This document shows positions 22,188 to 32,271 of a stretch of DNA of 64,000 nucleotides, one piece after another. A program made the translations under genes and the position numbers. Every line of letters begins with the position of its first letter. The stretch's first letter is position 1. Source of the DNA: Pythium myriotylum (lineage: Eukaryota > Oomycota > Peronosporomycetes > Pythiales > Pythiaceae). The DNA lies in the NCBI GenBank assembly GCA_023091665.1, contig JALJCQ010000013.1, positions 930,001-994,000 on the forward strand. Direction: 5' to 3'. The notes under the pieces were generated by a model. The model saw only the letters and a list, made by a program, of their open reading frames with translations, made no database searches and was not told the DNA's origin.

Positions 22188-22595
22188 ATGGCCACCGATG
22201 AGCTGCTCGTGCACCGCGGCGCGTGCCACTGCCGCGCCGTGCAATTCGAGTTCGATGCGCCGCGCGACCTCGTGGCTTGGGACTGCAACTGCTCCGTCTG
22301 CGCCATGAAGCGCAACGTGCACACGATCGTGCCGGCCGCGCGCTTCCGCCTCACCACGGGCGAGGACGCGCTCACGACTTACACGTTCAACACGCGCCGC
22401 GCCAAGCACCAGTTCTGCAAGCACTGCGGCGTGCAGCCCTTCTACATCCCGCGCAGCAACCCGGATGGCGTCGCGATCACGATCTACTGCATCGAGCCCG
22501 GCACGGTCGGCGAGATGACGATCCAAAAGTTTGACGGTCAAAACTGGGAGGCCTTTTACGAGAACTCGGGCATCGACAAGTACTCCAAGGAGTGA
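22188..22595 (+). CDS. CENP-V/GFA-family zinc-binding protein
   Basis: 135 residues from ATG 22188 (an in-frame open stretch upstream has no better start). This small beta-fold binds two zinc ions through cysteines; the ligand clusters CHCRAV, CNCSVC and CKHCGVQPF are all present in the order and spacing of the family. Members were first described as glutathione-dependent formaldehyde-activating enzymes, but many, including CENP-V, have no proven reaction. The predicted protein is cytosolic with no signal peptide. It is divergently transcribed from the EF-hand gene. The family assignment is firm; substrate unknown. Confidence 0.88.
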   Translation: MATDELLVHRGACHCRAVQFEFDAPRDLVAWDCNCSVCAMKRNVHTIVPAARFRLTTGEDALTTYTFNTRRAKHQFCKHCGVQPFYIPRSNPDGVAITIYCIEPGTVGEMTIQKFDGQNWEAFYENSGIDKYSKE

Positions 22596-22648
22596 GTAAA
22601 AGGCGATGGCCAGGTGATGATGGTGGCGCACATGCACAACAACGAATA

Positions 22649-22668
22649 GAGAGAGAGAGAGAGAGAGA
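22649..22668. repeat. GA dinucleotide tract
   Basis: A pure GA run of 20 bases in the 355-base convergent intergenic region 22596-22950, in which no gene is seen. Confidence 0.85.
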
Positions 22669-22950
22669 ATGCGTATACTGAAGCAACCATTTGGACACAG
22701 AAACGTGAACATGTTGTTTGTTGGTCAGCAACTTCATATTGGTTGAACTTGCAGGACACAGAAGCAGTTATACGTAGTACTACTGCTCCTAATACTGTAC
22801 GTAACCGTATGAGCGAGAGGACATTTGCCCGTGACGCCACGACGCGACTTGACAGTGTAATTGACGAATGGCCTCAACAAATTAATGGCATCATGTGAAA
22901 GTGGGCAGATAGATACAAATGGCATAAATATTGGCTTAATTTGAAGGGTC

Positions 22951-23814
22951 TCAGACTACAACGTACATGGTCGACGGCGCGACGCCGACCTTGGCGGTCG
23001 GAGCCCGCAGCCACCAGATCGAGGCGATCAGCGCCGGCGTCGCGAACCACTCGAGCACCATGAGCAGCTTGGTGCGTGCCTGGCGCCACGCGAGTGCGTG
23101 CATGAGCTCGTCCAACACTTCGACACGATGCTGCTGGTACGGGCTCTGGGTCAGGTCTTCGGCGCCTTCATGGTTGGTGGTTGCCATGTAACGTCCACAC
23201 CAGCGGATGGCCTCGGTCGTCGGCTCGGCGATGAGCGTGAGCGGATCGAGGTCGCTGTCCACTTTCTCCACGGGTTCCTGTTGCAGCTGTGCGCAGACAG
23301 CTTCCTTCTCCTCGGGCCACTCGATGCCGAGTGCGAGTTCCATGTCGCCTCGCGAGCACAGCGAGCGCGCCTGTGCGCGGCAGTAGAGTTCGTTCACTCC
23401 GCGCTCGAGGCGGAGCTCCTGCTCGATCGACACGACGCGCGTGTCACGCAGCACGTTGACGACGTCATCGACGGTCGAGTTGTGGAAGATGGTCGCGCAG
23501 GTCACGCCGATGGCCGCGAGGAGTGGAAGCAGCAGCACCATGAGCGCCAGGCGGAGGCGCGCGCGCGGGATCACGACGCAGCTCAGCGTGACGCAGGCGA
23601 GGCCGACGATGGAGAACGTGAGGCTGAGCCACTGGGTCTTGGCGTCAAAGTCGCCCGTGCCGCTGTGGTCGCTGCTGACGCTCGAGCCCGAGGCGCTGAA
23701 CGGGAAGAGTCCGAAGCAGAGCAGTCCGCAGCCGGCGCCGAAGAGCACGTCGCGCTGGCGCTCGGGCCGCGGCTTGGAAGCGAGTGTCGGGCTCGGGCGA
23801 AGCGTCGCGTGCAT
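22951..23814 (-). CDS. Four-transmembrane protein with tetraspanin-like topology
   Basis: 287 residues from ATG 23814 (the reading frame extends upstream to 23901 with no ATG-supported reason to use it). Four hydrophobic helices are visible: GAGCGLLCFGLFPF, LTFSIVGLACVTLSC, LALMVLLLPLLAAIG and VLEWFATPALIASIWWL. Helices 1 and 2 are joined by a Ser/Gly-rich loop, 2 and 3 by a short basic turn, and 3 and 4 by a loop of about 130 residues with four or five cysteines (YCRAQARSLC, AVCAQL, RWCGRY). That is the tetraspanin layout, but the CCG signature is missing, so family membership is not proven. Likely plasma or endomembrane; function unknown. Confidence 0.65.
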   Translation of the reverse strand: MHATLRPSPTLASKPRPERQRDVLFGAGCGLLCFGLFPFSASGSSVSSDHSGTGDFDAKTQWLSLTFSIVGLACVTLSCVVIPRARLRLALMVLLLPLLAAIGVTCATIFHNSTVDDVVNVLRDTRVVSIEQELRLERGVNELYCRAQARSLCSRGDMELALGIEWPEEKEAVCAQLQQEPVEKVDSDLDPLTLIAEPTTEAIRWCGRYMATTNHEGAEDLTQSPYQQHRVEVLDELMHALAWRQARTKLLMVLEWFATPALIASIWWLRAPTAKVGVAPSTMYVVV

Positions 23815-24486
23815 TGCAAAATCGAATCTGAACGGTTCCGTGGGAATGCGCAAGAAGCAGCGGAAAGCGAATCTGCCCGTTCCTTCCCATCCTCCTCCCA
23901 TAGAAAGACTGCAACCTGACCCGAGACAAAGCGGCGCTGATTACTTCGAAAAATAATAGCGGCTGCTGAGGAGCTCTGGCCGGAGATTCGTTTCGCATCT
24001 ACGTTGATGATTGGTTGATTTTGGATGTGGATGGATATCATTGGTCGAAACGACGCATTCTACGAATTAATATCCCCCGGTGGCAGTATTCGGAAACGTC
24101 ATCTGGGGGAAAGCCTGGCCGACGCAACGCAGTGTCGCAGCGAGTGCCTCGGGTGATTAAATGATCACCATGTGGGTGTCCTACGCCGCGACAGACGGAT
24201 GAGTCTCTGTGCTGGCAGCCAATATGACACGCGTGGCCGAGGCGTGGGGCCTCCCATTTTCCCAGACGCTCAATCGCCACATGGCTACATGAGCAATTAA
24301 ACCACGCAGTGTCGCATCGAGTTCCCCGACGACTTGCCGACCCGATCATCCTCAACTCCAAGAACGCGTGGTGGTGGATGAGCCGCCTCGGGATGGGGTG
24401 GCGAAGTGGACACGATCTCGGCCTGTGTACACTCGGAACCTCTCTCTCGCGGCTGAGCTTTGCGACAAGCTCGACGCGGGAAGAAG
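23815..24486. other. Intergenic region between two minus-strand genes
   Basis: 670 bases holding the promoter of the four-TM gene. A CCAATCA element (minus) is near 24009-24015. Two imperfect direct copies of a 25-base unit beginning CGCAGTGTCGCA lie near 24129 and 24304. An ORF across 24038-24730 overlaps the last lpxB exon in the wrong frame and is not a gene. Confidence 0.5.
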
Positions 24487-26337
24487 CTACCATTGCCGAG
24501 GAATGTCTGGCTGAGTCAAGGCGTCCCAGATCGAAGCAGCCACGAGCTCGCTGCCTCGTGAAGGGTTCGTGGAAGGTCCGGCCCACGGAGTCAGCGTGCT
24601 GAGCGCCATCGCGAGCTGCGACGGCCTGCGGCCTTGAGCAACGACGGTGGACGACGGCTGCCGATAAATTTCCCTGCCCATTCCATGCAGAGGACAGCAG
24701 ATGTCTCAAATAGTCCTCGCTGTCGGACACAAGACACTCGGAACGTACCTGAGACCCTTGCTTATATTGTCAGTCGTGCAGTCTCCAAACAGAAGCTCCG
24801 GGATCACTTCCCTGGGAGACATTCGATCAGCGTCCAGAACTCATGATCAGCTGATCTTTTCGTCTCACGTACCGCCCGAGAAGCAAGTTGGGAATTGAGA
24901 CGAACCTGACGGCGCTCAGCTGCTTGGCCAGCAATTCGGTGATCTGGTTGGCTCGGTAGATTACTACCGTGGGCAACGCCGCCATCGCTGTCTCCATCAC
25001 GATCGTGCCCGAGACCGCGACAGCAGCGTCGGCGGCCTGGAATAGCTCGATTCGACGATTCGCGTCAGCGTCGACGATAACTGAGAAGCTCTCGGGCGAT
25101 GCACCGCTTTCACTGCAGAACGCATCGATTTGCTTTCTCACAGTCGACTCGAGCGACTGGATAGTCGGGAAGACGACGTGGATCGGACGCTTGACAACGC
25201 ATCCCCCTGAACTCATTGGCGCCAGTTTCATGGGGATGCCGAACGAAGTCTTGACGATTTGCTCGGCCGGACGTTGCAGCGCATCCACAGCTTCAAGGAC
25301 CGTCCGGATCGTGCGACTCACTTCATTCTCGCGACTAAAAACGCGCGAGATGAGACACGTTCCACTTGCCGGATTCTGCTTGAAACAACTTACCTGCCTA
25401 CGAGCGCGCAAACGATGAAAGCGTTGCTTGGCAGTCCTCGCTCGACGCGGAAGTCGACGCGCCGCTCGCGGTCTTCTCTTCCTTTCCACATCAATTCATC
25501 AAACAGCTCCCCACGCAGCCGCAACGTGCGTGAATCTATCGGAAAGTTTTCCAGGAGGCCACCAGGGGAAAACTCCAGCTGCGCACCTTCCTCGCCGTCG
25601 GGAATCCGTTTGGTCTCTTCGTGACGATCAAACTGACCATGGAAAGCCAAGAAATCCTCAACCGCAGGATGGCCGACGAACTCGCACCAGTCACCTGACG
25701 ATTCAGCCGTGAAGATGGACTTCTCGAAGGGCAAGATCACAAACATTTTATGGAGTAGGCCCTTCAAGTCGTCGAAGTTGGTCTTGCGCCGGCGGTGTTT
25801 GTACGCCCAGACCGACGGCGCCACGTAGTGCATCCTCTTGACCGTATTTCGTAGCTGCGGATCGTGCGCCAGTGCACGCTGAACGCGGAACGTGAATCCC
25901 TTCGAGTCGATCGTGAGAACGACGTCCGGCTGGAAGGCTCGAATGTCGTCGAGCGTCTCGCGCAAGCGCCGGTGGATCCGCATAACGGACGGTACGACCT
26001 CGACGAGCCCCATGACCGACAGCTCTTTCATGGGGAAGAGCGACTCGAAGCCGCCCTGCGATGTCATCTGAGAGCTACACCATGTCAGTTGCTTGGATTC
26101 AAATCGTCTTGTTTCCTGGACGTCTCACCCGCCGATGCCTCGAAACACGAGGCGACCGTGGCCATCGCCTTCGGCTTGTTTGCGCTGCAGCGCAGCGATG
26201 ACCTTGGCGCCGATGGCGTCGCCAGAGGCCTCGCCCGCGATCACGTACACGCGCTTCTCTTGAGCGAGCTGTGTCGAGCACGCGCGCACCCACGAGACGC
26301 CGAGCCGTCGGGGGACACGGCTTCGCGCCAGCAGCAT
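24487..26337 (-). CDS. lpxB: Lipid-A-disaccharide synthase (LpxB), five exons
   Basis: LpxB joins UDP-2,3-diacylglucosamine to lipid X in lipid A synthesis (GT-B fold glycosyltransferase, family GT19). Proposed exons (minus): 26337-26129, 26074-25394, 25334-24873, 24811-24749, 24673-24487; 1602 bases, 533 residues, all phases agree. Family blocks are in order: VIAGEASGD, FRGIGG (split by intron 1), ESLFPMKELSVMGLVEVVP, VLTIDSKGF, HYVAPSVWAYK, FVGHPAVEDF, VGSRENEV (split by intron 2), ADAAVAVSGTIVMETAM, PTVVIYRANQ and SIPNLLLGR. The last exons give EVIPELL and a short helical tail. The N-terminus MLLARSRVPRRLGVSWVRA is basic and amphipathic, like a mitochondrial presequence. It is longer than bacterial LpxB (about 380). 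No other lpx gene is in the window. Confidence 0.9.
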
Positions 26338-27068
26338 TGTTCGGGTCCAGGAGCTCCAAGGGCGAAAATGACGTGAATCAGACCTCTTCAATCTGATCCG
26401 ACCAATACGCTGGCAATATAAATCTGAGTCGATATTTTGATTGGTTGAATTCAGATTTAGAGAATCAGATCCAGTTCCCAAACTCGAACTGGACGGAGAG
26501 TTTAAGCCTTTGCGCCACGTGGGACTCGATCTCGAGCCAGATTCGAGTCTGACGTGGCGCCAAAATTGAGACTTGGTGGGCCAAAGCCGCCCTCGTTTTG
26601 ATTTGGACCGTCATGCACTCTCACCGCCAGTCCTTCTTGGAAACCTAGACTACATCTGTCTCGTCGTGTCCATCATGGTGCTATGCCTCAACGACCATTG
26701 TGCGGCTGCAAGATACATCTTTATGTTTCGGACTCATGTAACTCCAGCGATCTGAGACCTCATCACGCTTTACAATGGAGCAACGTACACGCCTACGGTT
26801 ACATTTGTATCACGGCGCCGCAGATTGAGCTCCTGGGTATATTCCAAACTGTAAGGACAAAGAGTAGCTAGCTCTCATTACGCGTCTCAAGGATTTGAAG
26901 ACAGTGGTCTCACATCAATTGGCACCAAAAACTGGAGGCTCGAAGAGCCTTCGCAGTTAGAATGCTACTAAAAACCACCATACGTGCAGGCACAGTAGCC
27001 AAACAGCCCAGTACTACAAATGCCCACCACCTTCAGTTGACGATTCTCTGACTTAATGCCACGTTGGT
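26338..27068. other. Intergenic region upstream of lpxB
   Basis: 730 bases, AT-richer than neighbouring coding sequence. The first 170 bases hold the lpxB promoter with GAATCAGA and a CCAATCAAAATA element (minus). I see no gene in 26500-27068. Confidence 0.55.
26433..26444 (-). promoter_or_regulatory. CCAATCAAAATA element upstream of lpxB
   Basis: A 12-base CCAAT-type motif about 100 bases upstream of the lpxB start codon. The identical 12-mer occurs at 32469-32480 and 43712-43723, also next to gene starts. CCAAT boxes bind the NF-Y complex in eukaryotes; use here is inferred. Confidence 0.4.
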
Positions 27069-27860
27069 CTACTTCTCCATCAACTTGTTGATCAATCCGA
27101 TAAATGCTTGCGTCTGTTGCTGATGCATTTTCATCTGTTCCTCCTGGAGCTGGAGTTGGCGTTGAAGTAGATCGTGTTGTTGGTTGAGATGTTGTTGCTG
27201 TTGGTCGAGTTGGCGATGGAGTAGAACGTGTTGTTGGTTGAGATGCTGTTGCTGCTGATCGAGCTGGCGTTCAAGTAGATCAAGCTTCCGCTCCTCGTTG
27301 GCGAGGTTTGCCCTTCGCTCCCCGCTCAGTTGATTTTCGTCCATGGGCCTATCCTCCTCAACCTTCTGGAAGTGGGTCTCCAAGAGCTGCTTCTTCCTTG
27401 CGGCCCCCTCCTCAGTGTCGCTTGTTTCACTTTCAGCCGACTCGCTGTGCGCGTCTTCACGCTCACCGAGTGGAGCACGCAGCGCCAGAGCCCCAGAAGC
27501 GTCTCGCTTGGTTCCGTTGTAGAGTTTTTCCTCGGCCTTGGCGGCCTCGTAGTCACGCATCTTCCTGGCGATTTCGTCGAGCAGTTGCTCTCGCTCGAGG
27601 TGGTCTTCTTCGCGGGCCGACTTGCGCATGGAGTTGAGCGCTTGGTAGCGGTGCTTCTTGACCAACAGATTGAACCGAGTGCTCAGAGCTTTTCCGTGTT
27701 TGTCCTGTGGGAAAGTAGCATTTTGGCGGAGCCTCGCAGCGATTCGATCCCACTCCGACATGATTCTCGACGCGCGCCACGGCTCGCGGGCGTTTGCTTC
27801 CTTCAGAAGCAAGATGTCGTCGGCTGCCGTGAGGTGTTTGCCGGAAGCATTCTCAGCCAT
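27069..27860 (-). CDS. SANT/Myb-like DNA-binding protein with glutamine-rich coiled-coil tail
   Basis: 263 residues from ATG 27860. The N-terminal about 100 residues (AADDILLLKEANAREPW, then IMSEWDRIAARL and FNLLVKKHR) resemble the Myb/SANT-like domains found in transposase-derived and transcription-factor families that are expanded in oomycetes. A charged linker with Ser/Glu follows. The C-terminus is a long coiled coil with an 18-residue tandem unit (core QLDQQQQHLNQQH) present twice and a third partial copy, encoded at about 27152-27280. Such proteins often bind DNA as oligomers. A truncated relative lies 290 bases away in the opposite orientation. Exact function unknown; domestication from a mobile element is possible. 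Confidence 0.6.
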   Translation of the reverse strand: MAENASGKHLTAADDILLLKEANAREPWRASRIMSEWDRIAARLRQNATFPQDKHGKALSTRFNLLVKKHRYQALNSMRKSAREEDHLEREQLLDEIARKMRDYEAAKAEEKLYNGTKRDASGALALRAPLGEREDAHSESAESETSDTEEGAARKKQLLETHFQKVEEDRPMDENQLSGERRANLANEERKLDLLERQLDQQQQHLNQQHVLLHRQLDQQQQHLNQQHDLLQRQLQLQEEQMKMHQQQTQAFIGLINKLMEK

Positions 27861-27974
27861 GGTGGTCCAAACGGGAACTGCAAGTCTGTCCACGAGTTCC
27901 CTCCACAGAGACCACAGATTCAGCTTCGAGTTTTGTCGCAAACTAGAAATGAGCTCACCACCAGTGCTCTAATC

Positions 27975-28015
27975 GAGCACTTTCGGAACGACCGTTCTTC
28001 AGTTCCAGTTCGATC
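27975..28015. repeat. Left arm of 41-bp inverted repeat
   Basis: This arm begins GAGCACTTTCGGAACGACC and pairs, as its reverse complement with one mismatch in 41 bases, with 28359-28399. The pair encloses about 340 bases that include the truncated SANT-like reading frame. Confidence 0.85.
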
Positions 28016-28150
28016 TTCGGTCAAATTGAAAAAAGTAGATAAGTTATGCTAATTTCTACGAAATGCCAAAAGTGGAAGATGAAGAAGTGGCTGTCGTCGA
28101 GAAAAACCAGGCGTTTTCTCGAACGCACTCTATCTTCACGAAGCACGGCG

Positions 28151-28357
28151 ATGGAGGGCACGAACGGAGCCGGCAAGCACTTCTCGTGCGCGGACGATGT
28201 TCTCCTCCTTAAGGAGGCGAACTTCCAGGAGCCCCGGGCTGCGCCAAAGGTACTGGAGGCTCAATGCTTGCCGCGAGCCATTCAAAATCTGAAGATAGAG
28301 GAGACCGAAAGACTGAAAAACTATCTGTCGAGATCGTTTTTCGCGGGCCAAGAGTAA
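28151..28357 (+). pseudogene. Truncated relative of the SANT-like gene
   Basis: 68 codons from ATG 28151 to a stop at 28355. The first about 25 residues (GAGKHFSCADDVLLLKEAN) closely match the start of the neighbouring minus-strand gene (NASGKHLTAADDILLLKEAN). After that the similarity stops: WDRIAARL and the rest of the domain are missing and the frame ends after about 40 unrelated residues. It lies between the arms of a 41-bp inverted repeat. Most likely a decayed or partial copy; it could also be the first exon of a gene whose later exons are gone. Confidence 0.6.
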
Positions 28358-28358
28358 G

Positions 28359-28399
28359 GATCGAACTGGAACTGAAGAATGGTCGTTCCGAAAGTGCTC
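28359..28399. repeat. Right arm of 41-bp inverted repeat
   Basis: Reverse complement of 27975-28015 with one mismatch. No target-site duplication is evident immediately outside the two arms. Confidence 0.85.
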
Positions 28400-28513
28400 T
28401 ATTGTGAAAAGAAAGAGACGAAACTCGATCTCGAATCTAGACGACGAGATCAGCTCAACAAGGAAATACATCATCTCAGTGCAGCATTCCATTCTCTCTA
28501 AACGTCCATTGCT

Positions 28514-28536
28514 TCTCTCTCTCTCTCTCTCTCTCT
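28514..28536. repeat. CT dinucleotide tract
   Basis: A pure CT run 15 bases downstream of the NAA15 stop codon (GA on that gene's strand), in its 3' untranslated region. Confidence 0.85.
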
Positions 28537-28551
28537 GCAGGGTGTCTGCTT

Positions 28552-30996
28552 CTAGGCCTTGAGCTCGCCCTTTTTGTCGTTGACCACCTGGAGCACGATC
28601 GGGTCCGTGACCGTCTTAATCTCTTCCAGGAAGCGAGTCTGGCGAGCCTTAAGCTCCTTCTTCTGGGCCTCGGTGGCCGTCGAAAGGCACTTTTGGCCAC
28701 GCAGCAGCGCCTGGAGACACAACAAAATCTTCTGCTTACGCACTGCGACGTCGAATGCCGCGAGGTGCGTTCGGATGTCGTTCTTGGCGTACTGCTGGAG
28801 CTTGGTCACGAACCGCCAGGCCTCCTCGAGCGCCGGCTTCTTCGCGAGCTCCTCGCCGAACGGATCCGTGTCCTTCGGCACATCCTTGCGAGGAAGCGCC
28901 GTGTTCTTCTTCTTGTTGGCATCCTTCTCCTTCTCCTCGGCCTCCTTCTGCTGACGAGCCTTGAGTTCCTCTTCCTCCTTCTTGCGGAACTCAGCCTTGC
29001 GCGCCTTAGCTTGGGCACGCTTGGCCTTCTTCTTGTCGGCAGCAGAGACGCCACTCTCCTCACCGTTGCCATCTGCTTCACGCTGTGCGTTGGCTGCGAT
29101 CTCCAGGTATGTCTGGATCGCGCCGTGGGCCGCTTTGACGAAGAACTTGTGGCCGTAGAGGTCGTCACAGAGACGCAGCATGCCCAGGTACGCTCGCAGC
29201 GTCATCTTGCGGATGCAGTACGAGTGGAAATCGAACTGATCTTCAATGAAGTCGTCGAAGTGCTTCTCGACTGCGAAGAATCGCTTGAGTGCGAGTCCAT
29301 ACTTCTTTTGTCGCAGGTGCGACTGGCCGTGCTCGTTCTCATACCACATGCACTGCATATCGAAAAGGTTCTGCTGCGGGTCGCCCTCGTGGCGCGTGAA
29401 GAGCGCGATAGTCGCATCGGCTTCGGCCACGCGGTCGGCGTGGAGCAGGTACTCGGTCGCCTTGTTGTTGATATATCTATCGGCGAGGTCGAGCTTGCGA
29501 GCCTGCTCCATCAAGTCAGCTGCCTTCTGCAGGTCACCGATGTGCTTGTAGATGCGGGCCTTGCGCTGGTAAAAGTCGAGCTCCGTCGGCGTGTGCTTGA
29601 TGCAGCGGTCGATGTACTCGAGAGCCTTCGTGTGGTTGCCGATGCGGTCAAAGTGCTGGGCCGCAAAGTATAGCGTCCAGAGAAGTACCGATGGCGACGG
29701 CGCGGCCTCGCCGATCAGCGGCTTCTTGGCCTCGAGCGTCTGGATGTACGACAGCAAGAGTTCTTCAATGGTCTTGACGTTCTCCGGCTTGCTGTACAGC
29801 GTCTTAATGTCCGAGCCGAGCGACGGCACGCCGCTCGTGAGCTGCTTCTTCATGAGCTCATCCACAATCGCCTTGAACTCGGCGCCGCTCACGACGTCGA
29901 GCGGCACGCGCAAGCAGGTCGTCGACTTACGGTCGACCGAGCTCTTCTTCGACTCGTAGTACTTGCGCAAGATCTCTACGAGCTCCTTGCCGTTGGGCTC
30001 CTTGGAGAAGTCGACGTACATAGTCGGCAAACGCGTATCCTCGACCTTGAAGAGGTCCTTGCGCTTGAGCAACGCGCACTGGAGGCCACGGTGGACAAGG
30101 TAGTTGTCAAAGTTGATCTCGAGGAGCTCCTCGAACACCGCGACCGACTCGTCGAATCGCTCGAGCTGCAGCAGGAACTCGGCCTTCTTCAGTCGCCACG
30201 CGACCGTGTCGAGCATGAAGCCCTTGGAGGCCTCGAGGTGGGCCAGCGCCTTCTCAAAATCGCCCGACTCCTCGATGAGCATGTTCTGGTAGAAGTAGAT
30301 CTCGCTGTCTTCGTAGTCCACCTTGCGCGTGGCGTCGAGCGTGGAAAAGTACTTTTCAATAATGTCGATGGCCATTTGGTAGTTGCCCACGAGATGGTGC
30401 GCGATGGCGAAGCCGATCCAGTTGTTACGGTTGTTGGGCTTGAGCGTGAGCATGGTGCGGCGCGTCTCGGCAAAGCCCTTGAGGTCGCGCATCTGGACCT
30501 GCAGCAAGTAGAGATCGCGCAGAATCTGGAGGTTGTCCGGGTCCAGACGCAGCGCGTTGCGGTAGCACTTGATGGCCTCGTTGTAGTTGCGGTCGAAGCG
30601 GTAGACGAGCCCGTAGACGTGCCAGCACACGTGGCTGCGCAGGTCGTGCTTGAGTCCGTTGCGCACGTACTCGTAGGCTTCTTCTTTCTTGCCCATGCAG
30701 CTCAGCGTGAGGCCCTTCATCGCCAGCGTCTCGCCGTGCTCGGGAAACTTCTTGAGCACGGCGTCCGCGGCCTTGAGGCCTTTCTTATACTGCTTGATCT
30801 CGTAGCATTTCTACCCACACGAGCCAAAACGACGTGAGACCGTGGAATTCCAACGCGCGAGATCTCGAGCTCCCGAGCAGCTCCGCGCGCGCGAGCGGCA
30901 CGAGCAGACGCGGCGCGGCGCCGAGAGCGCGCTGGTGCGTACCACGATGGAGCGGAAGAGCGCGTTCTCCTTGGCCGGCAGCTGGCGCGACGCCAT
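28552..30996 (-). CDS. NAA15: N-terminal acetyltransferase NatA auxiliary subunit NAA15
   Basis: NAA15 is the TPR scaffold that binds the catalytic NAA10 and docks NatA on the ribosome for co-translational N-terminal acetylation. Exons (minus): 30996-30943 and 30810-28552; 770 residues, intron 132 bases. Exon 1 encodes only MASRQLPAKENALFRSIV, the conserved NAA15 start, and joins directly to KCYEIKQYKKGLKAADAVL. TPR-like helix pairs run through most of the protein (AMKGLTLSCMGKKEEAYE, HVYGLVYRFDRNYNEAIKCY). A very charged Lys/Glu stretch near residues 590-650 is usual in the family. The protein is about 90 residues shorter than the human one (866). Confidence 0.93.
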
Positions 30997-31607
30997 GTCT
31001 TCGTGCGTCGAGGCGAGCGATCCAGCCAACGAACTGAGCCCGAGCCCAGGGATCCGAATCCTCTCTTGGCCACAGCCCACGGCTCACCATCTCCACACCT
31101 CGTATGAGTAGGTTTATTACGTGGTCCACATCGTTCATAGACGTAATTACGTATCCAGTGGGAGTTGGGGGGTGGGTACACTCGGGAAGGGGTTGTTACG
31201 TAAAAACCCAGCGAGGAGCTCCGTTTGAAGTGAAAGAAACGGGCCAGCTCGACCACCATTCTTTGTTGGTGGTCGAGCGGAATGAGAAAGAGAGATGGCC
31301 GGCGAGAAAGAAAAAGATCGCGAGCCTCGCGATGGAGAGAGAGCTCAATGGGCGCGACGAGGCAACGCCAGCGAGAGAGCACTCGCTGGAGACAAATCGG
31401 TTTTAGTGGAGGACCAGAGGGTTCCGAGCAAAATGCATGTACTCTTTGGGGGGGGGATTACAAGAGCTGTGTCGGGAGAGCTACGCTTGCACGTACGTGG
31501 CTGGGGCGCTGCGTCGGCTCGACGCGACTCGTCGCAGCGAGTGCATCGGGACTGGAAACCGTGGCGATCCAGCACGCAAGGAGGGAGCGGTCCGCGAGCG
31601 AGCGAGC
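30997..31607. other. Intergenic region upstream of NAA15
   Basis: About 610 bases with NAA15's promoter and the 3' end of the REEP-like gene. No gene seen. A G9 run is at 31448-31456. Short ORFs here have no recognisable domain. Confidence 0.55.
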
Positions 31608-32271
31608 TTACTCCGTCTTCTTGGTGGCCTCCGACACGGCCGTGTCGACCTTGGCCACGTACGGCGCCACGTGCGGCTTGATCAGGCCGTAGATCACGTT
31701 CGAGCCCTGGGTAGAGAGAACAAGCCACGTCAGCAAACTGTTGTTGCAATGGACGACGACCCCGGATCCGCGAAAATCCAGAAAGGAAACAACCCGAGTC
31801 CAACGTACCGTCGTGCTCGGGTGGTAGCACCAGACGAGGAAGATAACCTTGAGAATGTAGTAGAACGGGATCCTGCGCGCACGCACCGCCACGAACGCGT
31901 TAGTTGCAAGCGGTGGGTAACAATTGCATGCAAGCATGGGTGCACCCATACCACGAGAGCAGCAGATCGGTGATCTCCTCGGTGAGCTTGAAGAACGAGT
32001 AGACGACCCAGTAGGTGAGCCACTGGGTGTCGTCGTCCGTGGACGGCGTGCTGAGCGCCTTGAACGACATGTACGCCGGGTAGATGAAGCCGATGAGGTT
32101 GGTCACGAGCTCGGCGCCGCCGACCACGAAGAGCAGCACGCCGACCACGAGCGCGCCGGCGAGGAAGATGTAGAACTTGTCGACGCCCGTCTGCTTCTCG
32201 AGCTCGGCGAGCTTCTCGTAGCGCTCGAGGCGCTTGGTGATCTTCTCCTTGTACTCGAGCACTTTGTCCAT
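31608..32271 (-). CDS. REEP/DP1/HVA22 family ER-shaping protein
   Basis: Exons (minus): 32271-31952, 31872-31809, 31706-31608; 483 bases, 160 residues. Proteins of this family insert two hairpins into the ER membrane and stabilise tubules. The TB2/DP1/HVA22 block is clear: GFIYPAYMSFKAL, TQWLTYWVVYSFFKLTEEITD, then, across intron 1, IPFYYILKVIFLVWCYHP. The membrane hairpins are FYIFLAGALVVGVLLFVVGG and the following LVTNLIGFIYPAY. The C-terminal helix (KPHVAPYVAKVDTAVSEA) matches the amphipathic helix typical of Yop1/REEP5. It is divergent from the FYVE-PI3K gene. Confidence 0.92.

Noticed and set aside
24038..24730. 230-codon minus-strand ORF starting MSDSEDYLRHLL
   Set aside because: It covers the last lpxB intron and exon in the wrong frame; the other frame (LTPWAGPSTNPSRGSELVAA) splices in phase with lpxB.
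24134..31550. 20-base near-identical words at 24134-24153 and 31531-31550
   Set aside because: 19 of 20 bases agree, but a single short match 7 kb apart with no shared flanks can be chance in GC-rich DNA.
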